From: Lottia gigantea
Lineage: Eukaryota > Mollusca > Gastropoda > Lottiidae
Assembly (NCBI RefSeq): GCF_000327385.1
Contig: NW_008708645.1
Coordinates: forward strand, 1,424,905-1,488,904
Reading direction: 5' to 3'
Length of the DNA: 64,000 bases
The notes below the pieces were generated by a model. That model searched no databases. It was not told the origin of the DNA and was given only the letters and a program-made list of their open reading frames with translations. Shown piece after piece: positions 21,601 through 30,739 of this stretch. The first letter of the stretch is position 1; each line of letters opens with the position of its first letter. The translations under genes were made by a program, and so were the position numbers.

Positions 21601-23585
21601 GCTTGTATTTTGTACTCTAATTAAGCATAAAAGCTTTCGTGCCGTATTTTAATTGGCTTTCATTTTTTACTCAACGTAAGTGGTTGAGTAATAATAAAAC
21701 TACTTAAAATCTGTAACGAAAGTATCTTATTTAAATAGACTGACTGAGCCACAAGTTTTGTTTCTTCATTAAAAGTGTGCAACATGGCCTCACTCTATTG
21801 TCCCATCCGATCGACTAGGTGCTTTATCCATGTCAGTTGCAATTGACAAGGGGAAACCAGGTTGAAAATCTGAAGGTATTATATCGACTGGGATTGAACT
21901 CATGACTATCAGCAATATCAGGGCTAAGAAGATTTATCCTATTGGTCAACATCTTTTAATGTCCAAAGAAAAATACAAGATACTGACTGCAATCTTCATG
22001 TTCATCTTCACCACCAGGACAATCAGCATCGGAATCACATTCTCAGTTTTTAGGTATACAGTAGGAACCAGGAGAAATATTTTAAAACTTCAGAGTTTAT
22101 GAAGAGATTTGTTATATTTCCCCCTTATTCCAGTTGAACCAGCTGTAAATTGATACAGATAATCAGTTTCTTTAAAAACTGTGTGATTCTAGCTGGATTT
22201 GAAATTCCTATGTATGATCTTTTAACAATTTTGAGGTTAATGTCAGGTCACAGACCAGGACACTAGATGGGTGTGGTGACATTGAAGCTATATACAGATA
22301 ATATACAGATAATATTAAACAATAACATGTTTAAAAAAAAAAGTTTCAACCTTGTTGTTTTAGGAAGAGCGAATCCTTGTCAAAATAATGGAACACTACT
22401 GTCTGATGGATCATGTAATTGTACAGAATCATTTGGTGGTAATTCTTGTGGTGAGTACAATAAATAAAGTTCTTTTACAGAAATTTCCGAATTAAACAGT
22501 TGAAACATAAGAAAATTCAAATCGTATGAATAAAATACAGATTTTAAGAAATGCAATAATCGATTGAAACATTTATATCATCTTGGGTTACGTTTTCTAG
22601 AATATTGAATATAGAATATTGTACTGCAATTTCCAATCAATTGGCCTCATTTCTGTCATAGTTACATTATTCGTTTAATTAATTTCCAGGGTTTTTTTTT
22701 TAGAGGGCATACGTAGAAACAATGTTAAATTATCTTTGTCTACGTACTACTTCGAGGAAAGAGTATCTGGGCAGGCTGCTTAATATCTTTTCAATTGACC
22801 GATACTACTGTGGCTATTGAATCTAATTGGTTGTAAATCCACACCCGATTTTTGGTGATGGGTAAAATTAAATAGGCAAGTCGTTTCAAACTTAAAGGCC
22901 GAATTTGATTTATTATAGTTATCTCCCTGAATGCGTCGTTACAGAAATTTCAATAAACACTGCCTGACTTTATCCTTGTCTAGACAGGTAAAATTTCGTT
23001 GGGCGTAAGTGACTACTAACGAACAGATGGCTTTAGCGGAAATTAGGCTGACAGTGACAAACTATGTCTTAATAGTCTCGTTAATCATTTTCTACACTAA
23101 CAGGGGCATTATGCAAGCAAGTTTTATTATTAGAAACATTGTAAAGAGTTTTATCAATCTGGCAAAGTTGCTTCAAGGGTTAAAGTTTCAAATTTGGAAA
23201 GAGTATATACATGGAACGAAATGATAATTAGATTTTAATTGACTGCAAGACACGCTAATAATCATAGTCAAGAAAATATTTTTCGATTTTTTAATCGGTT
23301 TAGGTGGAAAAGATTTTTGGATGGTATAAAGGAGGTTCGAGAGCTGTGCACGTTAATGATATCCATGCCAAATGTATTAAACATTGCGTTGGTGCGTTCG
23401 TCTTCATCAGTATTCATTCAGTATTTAAATTACCCCGCGTATGAAATAACTTCAATATTACTCCCTATATTTTAGGGGAAGCACGATGTGAAAATATTAA
23501 CTACCAAGAATGCAGAAGTGAATGTGGTCCAGACTACATCCAAGTCGATTCTTATTGTGATGGAGATGATGTATGTTGTAACTAG
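12439..23585 (+). CDS. Secreted protein: six 4-Cys EGF-like modules plus beta-defensin-like C-terminus (8 coding exons)
   Basis: Predicted exons: 12439-12628, 13387-13470, 13632-13721, 14534-14623, 20010-20099, 20788-20877, 22364-22450 and 23476-23585. All junctions have AG/GT borders and all are phase 1. Coding length is 831 nt, giving 276 residues and a stop, which strongly supports the model. Order: signal peptide (about 1-25); Tyr/Arg/Ser-rich segment (SYRYSSRYGSRSRYNY); two Cys in exon 1; six modules of C-x11-C-x-C-x8-C, the C2, C4, C5 and C6 of an EGF fold; and a terminal domain C-x7-C-x3-C-x10-C-x5-CC. Total Cys is 32, an even number. No transmembrane segment follows the signal, so the protein should be extracellular. 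Modules 3-6 have an N-G-T glycosylation sequon. The function is unknown; host defence, toxin-like or adhesive/structural roles are all possible. A 3' UTR exon follows at 24242. Confidence 0.72.
12713..13332 (+). repeat. 40-bp minisatellite containing splice-donor-like units
   Basis: Five identical 40-bp units lie at 12721-12920 (ATGTAAAATGTGAAGAAG, then GTATGTATCAC, then TATCTCATTAG). About ten degenerate units follow to 13332. The consensus resembles the exon-1 end plus donor (ATTATGTCCAAGAG|GTATGTATCTCTACCTTATTGG). Each unit thus has an AAG|GTATGT donor and a CTCATTAG acceptor-like end. It fills most of intron 1. Confidence 0.85.
13387..13470 (+). CDS. Exon 2: EGF-like module 1
   Basis: Acceptor tttattttaag|CG and donor GAAG|GTCAGT, both phase 1. 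It encodes (A)NPCKNGGTEQPSGRCVC followed by TDEYTGPTCE. Four cysteines fit EGF C2, C4, C5 and C6; the C3 position after NGGT is Glu. It is the most divergent module and has 84 nt rather than 90. Confidence 0.75.
13632..13721 (+). CDS. Exon 3: EGF-like module 2
   Basis: Acceptor cttgttgttttag|AA and donor GAAG|GTCAGT. It encodes (E)KVNPCKNGGIDLPSVGCVC and TFDFTGSTCE with the same four-Cys spacing. The acceptor region is shared almost word for word with exons 4-7, showing common descent of exon and branch/pyrimidine tract. Confidence 0.75.
14534..14623 (+). CDS. Exon 4: EGF-like module 3
   Basis: Acceptor cttgttgttttag and donor GAAG|GTTAGT. It encodes (E)RVNPCQNNGTLLSDGSCNC and TVDFTGTLCE. 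It differs from exon 5 by one synonymous base, which indicates recent duplication or gene conversion. Confidence 0.78.
15330..17160 (-). pseudogene. LINE reverse transcriptase and C-terminal domain
   Basis: The frame at 16482-17024 has the finger motifs GKAIICPIHKAGSP, DNYRGISLLSVISKIFTKIL, NQAGFRRNYSTIDNIF and CLSIDFHKEFDSVQ (motif A, with the Asp). Frame 15680-16519 has MLSLLLFSVFINEYV and CSLLFADDIGNI (the F/Y-ADD catalytic box), then the thumb (YKCLGIMFTPKLIW, PILTYGAEIWGH). Frame 15433-15732 and its continuation hold the Cys-rich end (KMRCGAIGLTATVGK, RTCKLC, EIEDDYHFKVRC). A frame change near 16530 separates motifs A and C. Confidence 0.85.
17530..18545 (-). pseudogene. LINE AP-like endonuclease remnants
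   Basis: The minus strand reads LSILSWNCQSLRRHL and FDIVGLSETW at about 18540-18440 (N-terminal Asn and the catalytic-Glu region). It then reads FFYVSPENS and YDILLAGDLNSRTG at 18291-17953 (catalytic D-x-N). The 17531-17878 frame carries the end of the domain and the following linker (WKPEFKDECLKLLTDDY). Several frames are used. The enzyme would nick target DNA for target-primed reverse transcription. Confidence 0.75.
18711..19536 (-). pseudogene. LINE ORF1 with 2A-like peptide
   Basis: The N-terminal frame (19048-19536, 162 codons) has a hydrophobic stretch (LTLSMIFIVSMLIAL), then SGDVETNPGL, a 2A-type motif at residues 61-68 (19333-19356), then a Thr/Gly linker and a long coiled coil (ADMREYLRDLKTEVKDLN). 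The second frame (18711-18959) has the RRM/CTD (IGIDRVHRLGTRKP, RPRPIIVVFSRLKDKE, VSVSDDFTQRVR). 2A-like sequences at LINE ORF1 N-termini are known to cause ribosome skipping in CR1-type and related elements. Here the final Pro of the motif is Leu (CTG), which should abolish skipping. Confidence 0.75.
20010..20099 (+). CDS. Exon 5: EGF-like module 4
   Basis: The same 30-residue module as exon 4 with one silent difference. It is separated from exon 4 by 5.4 kb, because a LINE sits in the intron (14919-19621). Without the insert the spacing would be about 0.77 kb, the same as exon 5 to exon 6. Confidence 0.78.
20788..20877 (+). CDS. Exon 6: EGF-like module 5
   Basis: 778 bp after exon 5. It encodes ERVNPCQNNGTLLPDGSCNC and TVEFIGTLCE, with three residue changes from exon 5 (S to P, D to E, T to I). 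All four cysteines are kept. Donor GAAG|GTTAGT. Confidence 0.76.
21776..22335 (+). repeat. Inserted segment in intron 6 with a SINE-like piece
   Basis: The unit's 'tttcttcattaaaagt' stops at about 21776 and its continuation (agtttcaaccttgttgttttag) resumes near 22341. The inserted DNA starts 'cactctattgtcccatccgatcgactagg', which matches the end of the dispersed repeat at 56345-56620 (tttattgtcccatccgaacgactac). The rest is not recognised. Confidence 0.5.
22364..22450 (+). CDS. Exon 7: EGF-like module 6
   Basis: Acceptor cttgttgttttag and donor TGTG|GTGAGT. It encodes (G)RANPCQNNGTLLSDGSCNC and TESFGGNSCG. The first two thirds equal modules 3-4. The end differs and is 3 nt shorter, fitting its place next to the terminal domain. 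The intron upstream carries an inserted segment at about 21776-22335. Confidence 0.76.
23476..23585 (+). CDS. Terminal coding exon: beta-/big-defensin-patterned domain
   Basis: Acceptor tatattttag|GG, phase 1; stop TAG at 23583-23585. It encodes GEARCENINYQECRSECGPD followed by YIQVDSYCDGDDVCCN. The spacing C-x7-C-x3-C-x10-C-x5-CC is within the beta-defensin pattern. CRSEC...DY and the C-x5-CC end recall bivalve big defensins (CRPTC...EY, C-x4-CC). By my count it has about nine acidic and two basic residues, opposite to the usual cationic peptides. WAP-type and knottin folds also end in paired Cys and remain alternatives. Confidence 0.6.
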
Positions 23586-24241
23586 TCTTGTAAGTAAAAT
23601 ATATAATAGTACATTAAATCAAAAGTCTAAAGCTTGGACAACAAGTGTATATATTAATCAGTTGCAATTACCAGGCGCCTTGACAAAATAATAGAATCTC
23701 TAACTAAATGGTTATTGAAACATGCTTCTAAGAATGTTACTAAATTACTCAGTTTAATTGATTATTACTTAGTTTTTGTATATTTATTTGATTATAGAGG
23801 GAATATTTTTAATAGTTATGACACCAGGTAAGTACATAGACGAACAAAGACTTATTCTAACCAAGTTTAAAAACTTCTAGTTTAGATCTGATTTTTTGAA
23901 TATTCGACAACCATCTTTTGTTGTATGTCTGGAGATACAAAACTCAATTGATATTTTAGTGATACTTGACAAATTCACCTGTTCAAGTTGATCGATCGTT
24001 GTATGATTTATAAAAACAATTAACACATGGACTATCAATCTTAAGTCGCGAATAGTACGATGTAAATCGATACAGAAGAAGATAAAAGAAGTGAATACAC
24101 GAGGTACGGTTCCAGACACAATTCGTTTCTACTATTTTCTACTGTATCGATAATCTCACACCATTACACTGCACCTCGTTTATTTCCACCTGAACGGGCT
24201 GAGTCTAATATGATAATTAAAAAATGTTTTTATTTTTGTAG

Positions 24242-24330
24242 AAGTGAAGAAGCTCCTGATGTCAGATAAAAAAAACTAAAAAATATATAACTGACTTTTA
24301 TGATTGAAATAAAATAGATAAAAAAATGTT
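24242..24330 (+). terminator. Probable 3' UTR exon and poly(A) signal
   Basis: A donor-like TCTT|GTAAGT follows the stop at 23585 by a few bases. An acceptor tttttatttttgtag ends at 24241. The short exon that follows contains AATAAA at 24308-24313. This would be a spliced 3' UTR. It is also possible that the transcript ends elsewhere. Confidence 0.4.
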
Positions 24331-24899
24331 GTTGACGTTATATTTTGTGATATCATATATAGTTTTAAAAACTAGTTGAACGGAATGCAGGAACGGAAAT
24401 ACATTTCTTAACCCCTTTACATTCTCACACTAATCTGACATTTTTCATTATGCTCCACAAGCACTTCAACTACAACTACCAATGGCAAGATTCCAGAAAA
24501 GGTTTTACTTATCGTCAACCAAACTAACATCACTTACAACAGAATGGTCCTGTATACATCACAACTTACAATATTTATGACTTTATTCGGATACCAGTTT
24601 TGGTTTCACGCTTAAAACTGTACCACAAAGTATCATAACAGTAACATAGTTTCCGATCATAATTAACTGGATATAGCATAGGTCGTTTAATCTCAAACCA
24701 TGTTCAACAGATCGCTGAAACTCGCGTCTTGTTCTCTAGATCGCCCAAACGCAAAGCATATTCGACAGATCGCTTCAACTGACATTATATAAATATTAAT
24801 CTACTGTTTTCAACAACAGTTGAAAGGAGCAAACTCCGACAAATAACTTTTATTGTTTAGACCACAGCAGGCTTACAAAAGGGACTTCGGCTCTTTCCA

Positions 24900-25870
24900 A
24901 GATGAAATTCATCTATTTCAAATGGCCATAAAATCGAAAGTAAACACCGAACAATAAACCTTAATATACCATTGGATAGATCTCGTCGAGAGCTATCAAA
25001 TTTGTTCTGGTCATATGGTCACCAAAGGTCAAGGTCACAATATACGACCCTTCAAAGTTTTCATATTTTTCAACCGGAAATAAATAAAATTCAAAAATCG
25101 TTCTCAAATATCATTTGACAATCGATATTAGATACCATAGACATCAAATTTACACAAATTGGATTACACCCTGAGGCCCCATTTCGATTTAAAGAAAACA
25201 CGCACAGTTACTATAGAAGAAAATACAAAATTTTCAACTATTAAAAAACCGCAGTTGTGATTGAAATATCTAATGTTATATATCATTACAAAGGACATAT
25301 GAAGACTAGAAAGATTTAATAAGAATTTTTGGTGTATGTAAATTAGGACACGTGACAGAGCTCTTTAAAGATAAAAATCGTAATTTTCAATCAGCTATAA
25401 AACCGGAAGTAAGCATTGGACAGCAAATATGAGTATATCACTGGATAGATATCATCAAGAGCAACACATTTTGTTCAGGTCTCAAGGTCACCAAAGGTCA
25501 AGGTCAAGAAATAGGAGCCTTTGAAGTTTTGGTCAATACTGAAAAATTTTAACCGGAAATAAAAGAAAAGCAAAATCGAGATTCAAAAATCGGCTTCCAA
25601 ATTTCTTTTCGCAATCGATTGTGATATCCAAATTATGAAAGCGCTCTATACCCCGAGACCCCATTTTGAATTTTACAACAGTATGACATATTAATATGGC
25701 AGCTACTCTGTTACATCTGGGTGGGATTTTATGATTTGAAGTTTTTTGTATTACCATTTGTAACATATTTTGAAAAGAATAGTTTTATATTTTAGAAGCG
25801 AAAAGCGTCAAAACCGGAAGTGAATAAATCAATTACGTTATTGCTTGTTTCAGCAATATATTCCTTTAAT
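24900..25870 (+). repeat. AGGTCA-rich tandem repeat, second cluster
   Basis: Two units with a period of about 469 bp: 'accaaaggtcaaggtca' at 25021 and 25490, each preceded by 'ttggatagatctcgtc'/'ctggatagatatcatc' and followed by 'ttttcaaccggaaataaa'/'ttttaaccggaaataaa'. Related in style to 6480-7660 but opposite in orientation. Non-coding. Confidence 0.75.
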
Positions 25871-26176
25871 GCATAATAATAATAATTTATTATGTTTGTG
25901 TCACACAGCATAGAACATATAAATATACAAATATAACAAGATAAAAGTAACGCTACACAGCCAGGTTGGCTTATGAGACACTGGTCTAATTCAATTCTAA
26001 TGAGTAAAAATCATATCAACAAAACATAAATATCTGATATATAAATATATAAACATATAAACATATAAACATATGAATATTAATATGTAAAACTAATTTA
26101 AAAGAAACATGTACAAGTTAAACTAGGGTAAAATATTGGGACCGAGACTGCAGAAAAAAAATAAGACATAAATGGA

Positions 26177-27800
26177 TCAGGTAATGATAAAACGCTTTAG
26201 TCTATTAAAGGCGTTTCGGAGGAATGCTGAGGAATGAAAAATAATATTTTTGTTACACATTAAAAAATTAAGCTGTTCTACATCTGTTAAGTAATTAAAA
26301 GCTGGGTTTAAAACGTTGGCTCTAGCAAAAAGGTCATACCTAAGGTCATCATAAAATGGACATGTTAAAAGAAAATGCTGTTCATCTTCAACCTTTCTTA
26401 GTTGACACATAGTGCACAGTCTCTCTTTCAGGGGGGTGGATGGATTGCCGAATCTACCGGTTTCAATTGCTAAGGGGAGACTACCGCAGCGAAATGCCGC
26501 CATAACCTTACGGGTACATTTATGCACAGAATTTGTGACATAAGGTTCTGTATGAATAGAATATTTAAAGTGTCTATAGGTACATAACTTGTTACAATTG
26601 ACTAGATTTTTATCATCCCAAAGTTGCCTTTTCCAGTCAGAATGGTCATTGACCCACAATATTTCCCATAACGAGTTAATATTGACACAATTGTTATCAT
26701 TAATTACATTAAGATAATTACCAAGTTTCAAAACTCTACTATCCCAAGAGGACCTCCTCCTCAGTGACCAGTTATACACAGATTTGGATAGGGGATTCGG
26801 ACTATGCTGTATTCTATTCCAGAGCCTAAAAACTTCTACTTTGAGAATAGCGTCACTGCAAAGCCATCCCATATCACCCCTTGTTGCTAGATTTGAAGTG
26901 CGCTTGGGTACACCCAAGAAAAACTTGCAGGCTTTCTGGTGTAAAGTATTGATGCACTGGTGTTTGTTAATGCCCCATATTCCTGCCCCATACGTAAAAA
27001 CGAGTTTAACAAGACAATCATACAATTTACAGTATACGGCATAGCTAAAACGACCAGCATTATTGAATTTTGTAATAACCGCACTTAAAGCCCTATTGGC
27101 AGACAAAGCTAGTTGTTTGGCACAAAAGGAGAAATCTAAAAACTCATTTAACCATACACCAAGATATTTATAAGAGCTACTTACCTCTAAATCTAAGTCT
27201 CCACATTTGAAAACTATTTCACTTTTAGGGGTAGTTTGGTTTCTAAAATGAATGATTTTCGATTTATTTTGATTAACACAAAGTCTCCAAGTTTTACACC
27301 AGCCATGGATGATATCTAATTTGTTTACGTAAACCTTCAGACGTAGGGGATACTATTACGATATCGTCAGCGTACAACAGCACCGATATCATGTTACCAT
27401 CAATTTGAATGCCGCAGTTAAGATCGTTGATTTTAGTGACAAGGTCGTTCACGTATATCGCAAAAAGGGTAGGAGACAAGGTGCAACCCTGTTTCACTCC
27501 CAAGGAAACAGGGAACCATGGCGTTTTGTGATTATTGATTTTGATCGAACAAGATGTATCACGATATAAAGCTGAAATGCTATCAATGAAACTTCCATGA
27601 ATACCAATAGCAGCTGTATGTGCCCTGTTTTGCAATTTTCCGATTTTTAATGATATTAGTTAACATATAGATATTATCTCAACAATTTCTTCCTTTTCAA
27701 AAACCGTTTTGCTTTTCGGCCAAAACATTTTCACCTTCCATCCAACGCGTTAGACGTTGATTCAGGATGTCTGAATAAAGTTTGCATGAGACTGACAGTA
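26177..27800 (-). pseudogene. LINE RT core and C-terminal domain
   Basis: From about 27800: LYSDILNQRLTRWMEGENVL and AEKQNGF, then after a frame change IGIHGSFIDSISALYRDTSC, WFPVSLGVKQGCTLSPTLFA and VLLYADDIVIVSP (the Y-A-D-D catalytic box). A further frame, open from 27303 to 26177, carries YKYLGVWLNEFLDFS, FTYGAGIWGINKHQ, the Cys-rich CTMCQLRKVEDEQHFLLTC and the end FNRLKRFIIT. It keeps the features of a CR1/Jockey/I-type LINE but is broken. Confidence 0.85.
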
Positions 27801-28201
27801 GGAATTTAAGGTTGTAATATTGCGGTTAAGCAATGTTACGAAAGCACAGGCACAGGCATGTAGGCGTAACCTCTAGTGATAGAGCAATGTTTGTGAAGTT
27901 AGTTTAAAAGAATGATATAGAATATTTGAAATGCAAATCCATTATCTTCCGAATCTGAAATATATAAGATGAATACTGGTTCCAACAGGAACATTAATAA
28001 CCATGGAAATCATGATAAACATTTTCACTGGTGAAACTGAGGAATTGTCCTATATTAAATGAAAAGGAAAATGCGTATTTCATATAAAAAATATATATAA
28101 AAAAGTGAAAATAGTATACATGTATGATATTTTTGCGAGGAAACTCTTCAATTGCAAGTTATCATAAATAAGAAATATTAATTAAAGGAAATGTACTAAA
28201 C

Positions 28202-28921
28202 CTATGGAAGGGGGATGGGGGGTAATCTACGACGGACTAAGATATCATTTAGATTTTTATTACGGGTATAGGTGATAACTAAATCATTTGTAAAGACTGT
28301 TGTAATTTTTTCCTGCAATTCTTTGTAAAGACGGATAATTATTCGGGGAACTTGACCAGCTGTGTTGTTGTATTGAATAACAAAAGGTATAATTTGGAAA
28401 TCAACTTGGATGTTCATTCCCAAAGGATGCATGGTTTGTAATTTGTTTATCCAATAATTTTCGCGAATGAGTCGAATTTTCTTTGTATCAATGCCAGGTT
28501 GTTCGTATATCTGTTCAATGGGAATAATTTTCAGGTCTGTTAATTGGTGATCGGGTTGATTGAAGTGTTTTGAAACGGTTTTATTAATTTTTTTTAAGTT
28601 GATGTCAGACTTGTGATGATTGAAACGGACCCTTAACGAATTTTTTGTCTCCCCAACGTATTGTTCGTCACATTTTGTGCAAGAAATGAGATAAATAATA
28701 TTTTTGCTGTTGCAGTTGAGTTTTTCATTTACTTGAAATATGGAATCTGTGCGTCTATTTCGGAAAGAATTTGTTGGTAAAATGAAGGGACAGGTTAGAC
28801 AGCGAGGGTTGTTACAAGGATAAACTGAAGAATTTGGTATTGGTAAAAGAATCGAATTATTTTTAGCAGAGATTTCAGCAACGGTTAAGCTTTTAATACC
28901 CCTCAAGAACCTTCTTTTCAA
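28202..28921 (-). pseudogene. PLE GIY-YIG endonuclease part
   Basis: A 239-codon frame. The Cys-rich linker VYPCNNPRCLTCPFI precedes the GIY-YIG domain NIIYLISCTKCDEQYVGETK with the conserved Arg in LRVRFNHHKSDI, a Lys/His segment (KHFNQPDHQLTDL) and the catalytic-Glu region IRLIRENYWINKLQTM. This is like the copies at 46-55 kb but a different subfamily from 8364-8880. Nicking endonuclease by family; the element lacks an RT. Confidence 0.82.
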
Positions 28922-29186
28922 GAATTTCTTTATCTGGTCTATCAGGATCGGGCTTTCGCTCGAATGCCTGCTTTACAGCGCGTAATCCAGAATCATTGTC
29001 AATTTTAGTATACATGCTTTGAACTTCTAAAGAGACTAAAAGGGCATTTTCTGGGATCACGAGTTTCTTTACCTTTTCCACAAAGTCGTTGGTGTCTTTG
29101 ATATAGGCAGGATGTTTTGAGGCAAGAGGCAGTAAAAAGTGATGAATGTTTTCTGATACCCTGTACGATTCGCTTCCACAAGCCTC
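28893..29186 (-). pseudogene. PLE reverse transcriptase, N-terminal fragment
   Basis: Reads ACGSESYRVSENIHHFLLPL, ASKHPAYIKDTNDFVEKV and ALLVSLEVQSMYTKI. This is the PLE RT finger region ending in motif A, S-L-D-V in active copies; here the catalytic Asp is Glu. It stops at RPDKEILE, where the internal deletion joins it to the GIY-YIG part. Confidence 0.78.
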
Positions 29187-29937
29187 GGTAAGATAAAGGG
29201 TCAATGTCACTTCCGCCCCCATTTTTAGGAATAGGGGATATAACACCTTTTCTCCAAATATGAGGAATCTGACCACTTCGAAAACAAAAGTTAAATAACT
29301 TATGGAGTATGTTTATACATGTTTCATTTCTGATCGTTTCTATTGGTATGTCGTCGTAGCCTGCAGCCTTGCCTAGTTTAGCTCTGTATATGGAGTCGCG
29401 TACCTCTTCTTTACTAAAATCCTGATTTAGCATGCTTACAGCTTTCTTCGGGAAAGTATGATTATCTTGCATCACGAAGTCCAAGTGATTATTGTCAAAC
29501 ATATCAATGTCATTTTCGCTAAACAGAGTTTCATAGTCAGATTTCCACCTGTTAAGAACGTCTTCCGTGTTTGCAGAGATTCCATTCTCGGTTTCAATTG
29601 GCATTGGGATCAGTTTGCGGCGGTCGTTCGCAATTCCCAGTTTACCAATGTCATTCCAAAATTCGCGGGGGTTACTGTTGTTACACGCATCAAGAAGGCG
29701 CTGCTGTTCTTTGACTTGGAATTCGCGTTTACTCTTTCTGTTAAGTTTGTCAAATGAGTTTCTCTCGGATAAAAACTCGCGCCGTAGACGTTTGTTTATC
29801 TCCGAGCCACGCCCATTGGTATTTTTTAGCCAAAGTTTTTCTTTCGCGGTCACTAATCTCCAACTGTTAAAAAGTTCTGTATTCCAATAGGCTTTATACC
29901 GTGAATTTTTGCGAGACCGTAGCGTTGTTCTACTCAA
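29187..29937 (-). pseudogene. LINE linker and RT N-terminus, interrupted by PLE
   Basis: Reads KAYWNTELFNSWRLVTAKEK, FWNDIGKLGIANDRRKLIPM, NRWKSDYETLFSEND, EEVRDSIYRAKLGKAAGYDD (RT motif 0/1 region), GQIPHIWRKGVISPIPKNGG and DIDPLSYRG. Below about 29187 the sequence belongs to the PLE, so frame positions beyond that are not LINE protein. Confidence 0.82.
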
Positions 29938-29969
29938 TAAAGTAGGGACAGTTAATTCCAGCTCGTCTT

Positions 29970-30731
29970 TTACAAGTGATACGTATAGGCCTTATTTATA
30001 TCACACTCAACTGACAATCTAGTCTCTATCGATTCAATAGTTTCAATAACTTTAACACGGCAGTTCTCATTAATAATGAAATTTGGGGGAATTTTGTTCA
30101 GATTAAATTTTTTAACTTCCACATCAGCTTGTTCTGCGGTAACCGATACGCACTTCTTTGCCATTAAGGTCCAACTAACAGGCCCGTGGTGCGGGATCGA
30201 CGTTTCATGTTCGAGTCCAATATCATTTATTATGTCAGACATAAGGTGAGTGCTGAAATCAGTGCATAACGAGAGTTGCTCGTGAGGGGTTAACACATAG
30301 TCCACTACAGATCTACCTCGTTTTGAAACACAGGTAAAACCGTTAAAGCCAATTCGACCGTTTAACATACATGTGTTTGTACACGTAAGAAAATCAATTA
30401 ACAGGTCACCGTAGTTATTTCCGGTATTATCGACAATATCACGATCGGTTATCCTATCAACACCTTGAATGTAGTCTTGATCATCACCACAGCGCACATT
30501 AAAGCCACCACAGATGTACATAAAACCCTCGTTTTGGTATAGATATACCTGTTCTAAAAGATTATTAAAAGATTGATCGCCTTCTATAATCCTAGTCGAT
30601 CGTTCGGGGGGCAGGTAACATACACAAAGACACAACACAAAATCATAAATCTTGGAGCAGAGTTTTATCCAAATTATGTCCTCCACAGATCGATCAAGTA
30701 CAGATATATGATGGATATATATACAATACAA
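29970..30731 (-). pseudogene. LINE AP-like endonuclease
   Basis: A 253-codon frame. DFVLCLCVCYLPPERS is the strand before the catalytic loop, GFMYICGGFNVRCGDDQDY corresponds to the G-D-F-N-A-R loop (GGFN here, the Asp replaced by Gly), and GRSVVDYVL is the S-x-x-D-Y-V motif. The C-terminal catalytic His is probably in TSIPHHGPVSW. The N-terminal Asn and Glu regions are missing because the element is truncated, so it is inactive. Confidence 0.8.
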
Positions 30732-30739
30732 ATTCCATA

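Larger units (their letters stand above)
27800..29186 (-). mobile_element. Penelope-like element nested in the LINE, internally deleted
   Basis: A minus-strand PLE inside the LINE RT. The N-terminal RT part (28893-29186) meets the GIY-YIG part (28202-28921) directly, so the central RT (the Y-x-D-D region, roughly 250 residues in full copies) has been lost. The 3' tail (27800-28200) is AT-rich and holds no further frame. About 20 bp of LINE sequence may be missing at the target. Confidence 0.75.
25876..30737 (-). mobile_element. LINE, 5'-truncated in the endonuclease, with a nested PLE
   Basis: A minus-strand LINE. The 3' end at the left has a (TAA)n-type tail (25876-25895). Going upstream: RT C-terminal part, RT core, a Penelope-like insertion (about 27800-29186), the pre-RT linker and RT start, and the endonuclease, cut off near 30737. 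The LINE RT frames stop and resume at the PLE borders (PLSYRG at about 29187; LYSDILNQRLTRW at about 27790), which shows that the PLE arrived later. The same clade as 39125-41706, by the shared linker (FWNDIGKLGIANDR / FWKMLGKIGIANDR) and C-terminus (GSLPLAIETGR / GCLPLAIETGR). Confidence 0.85.
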
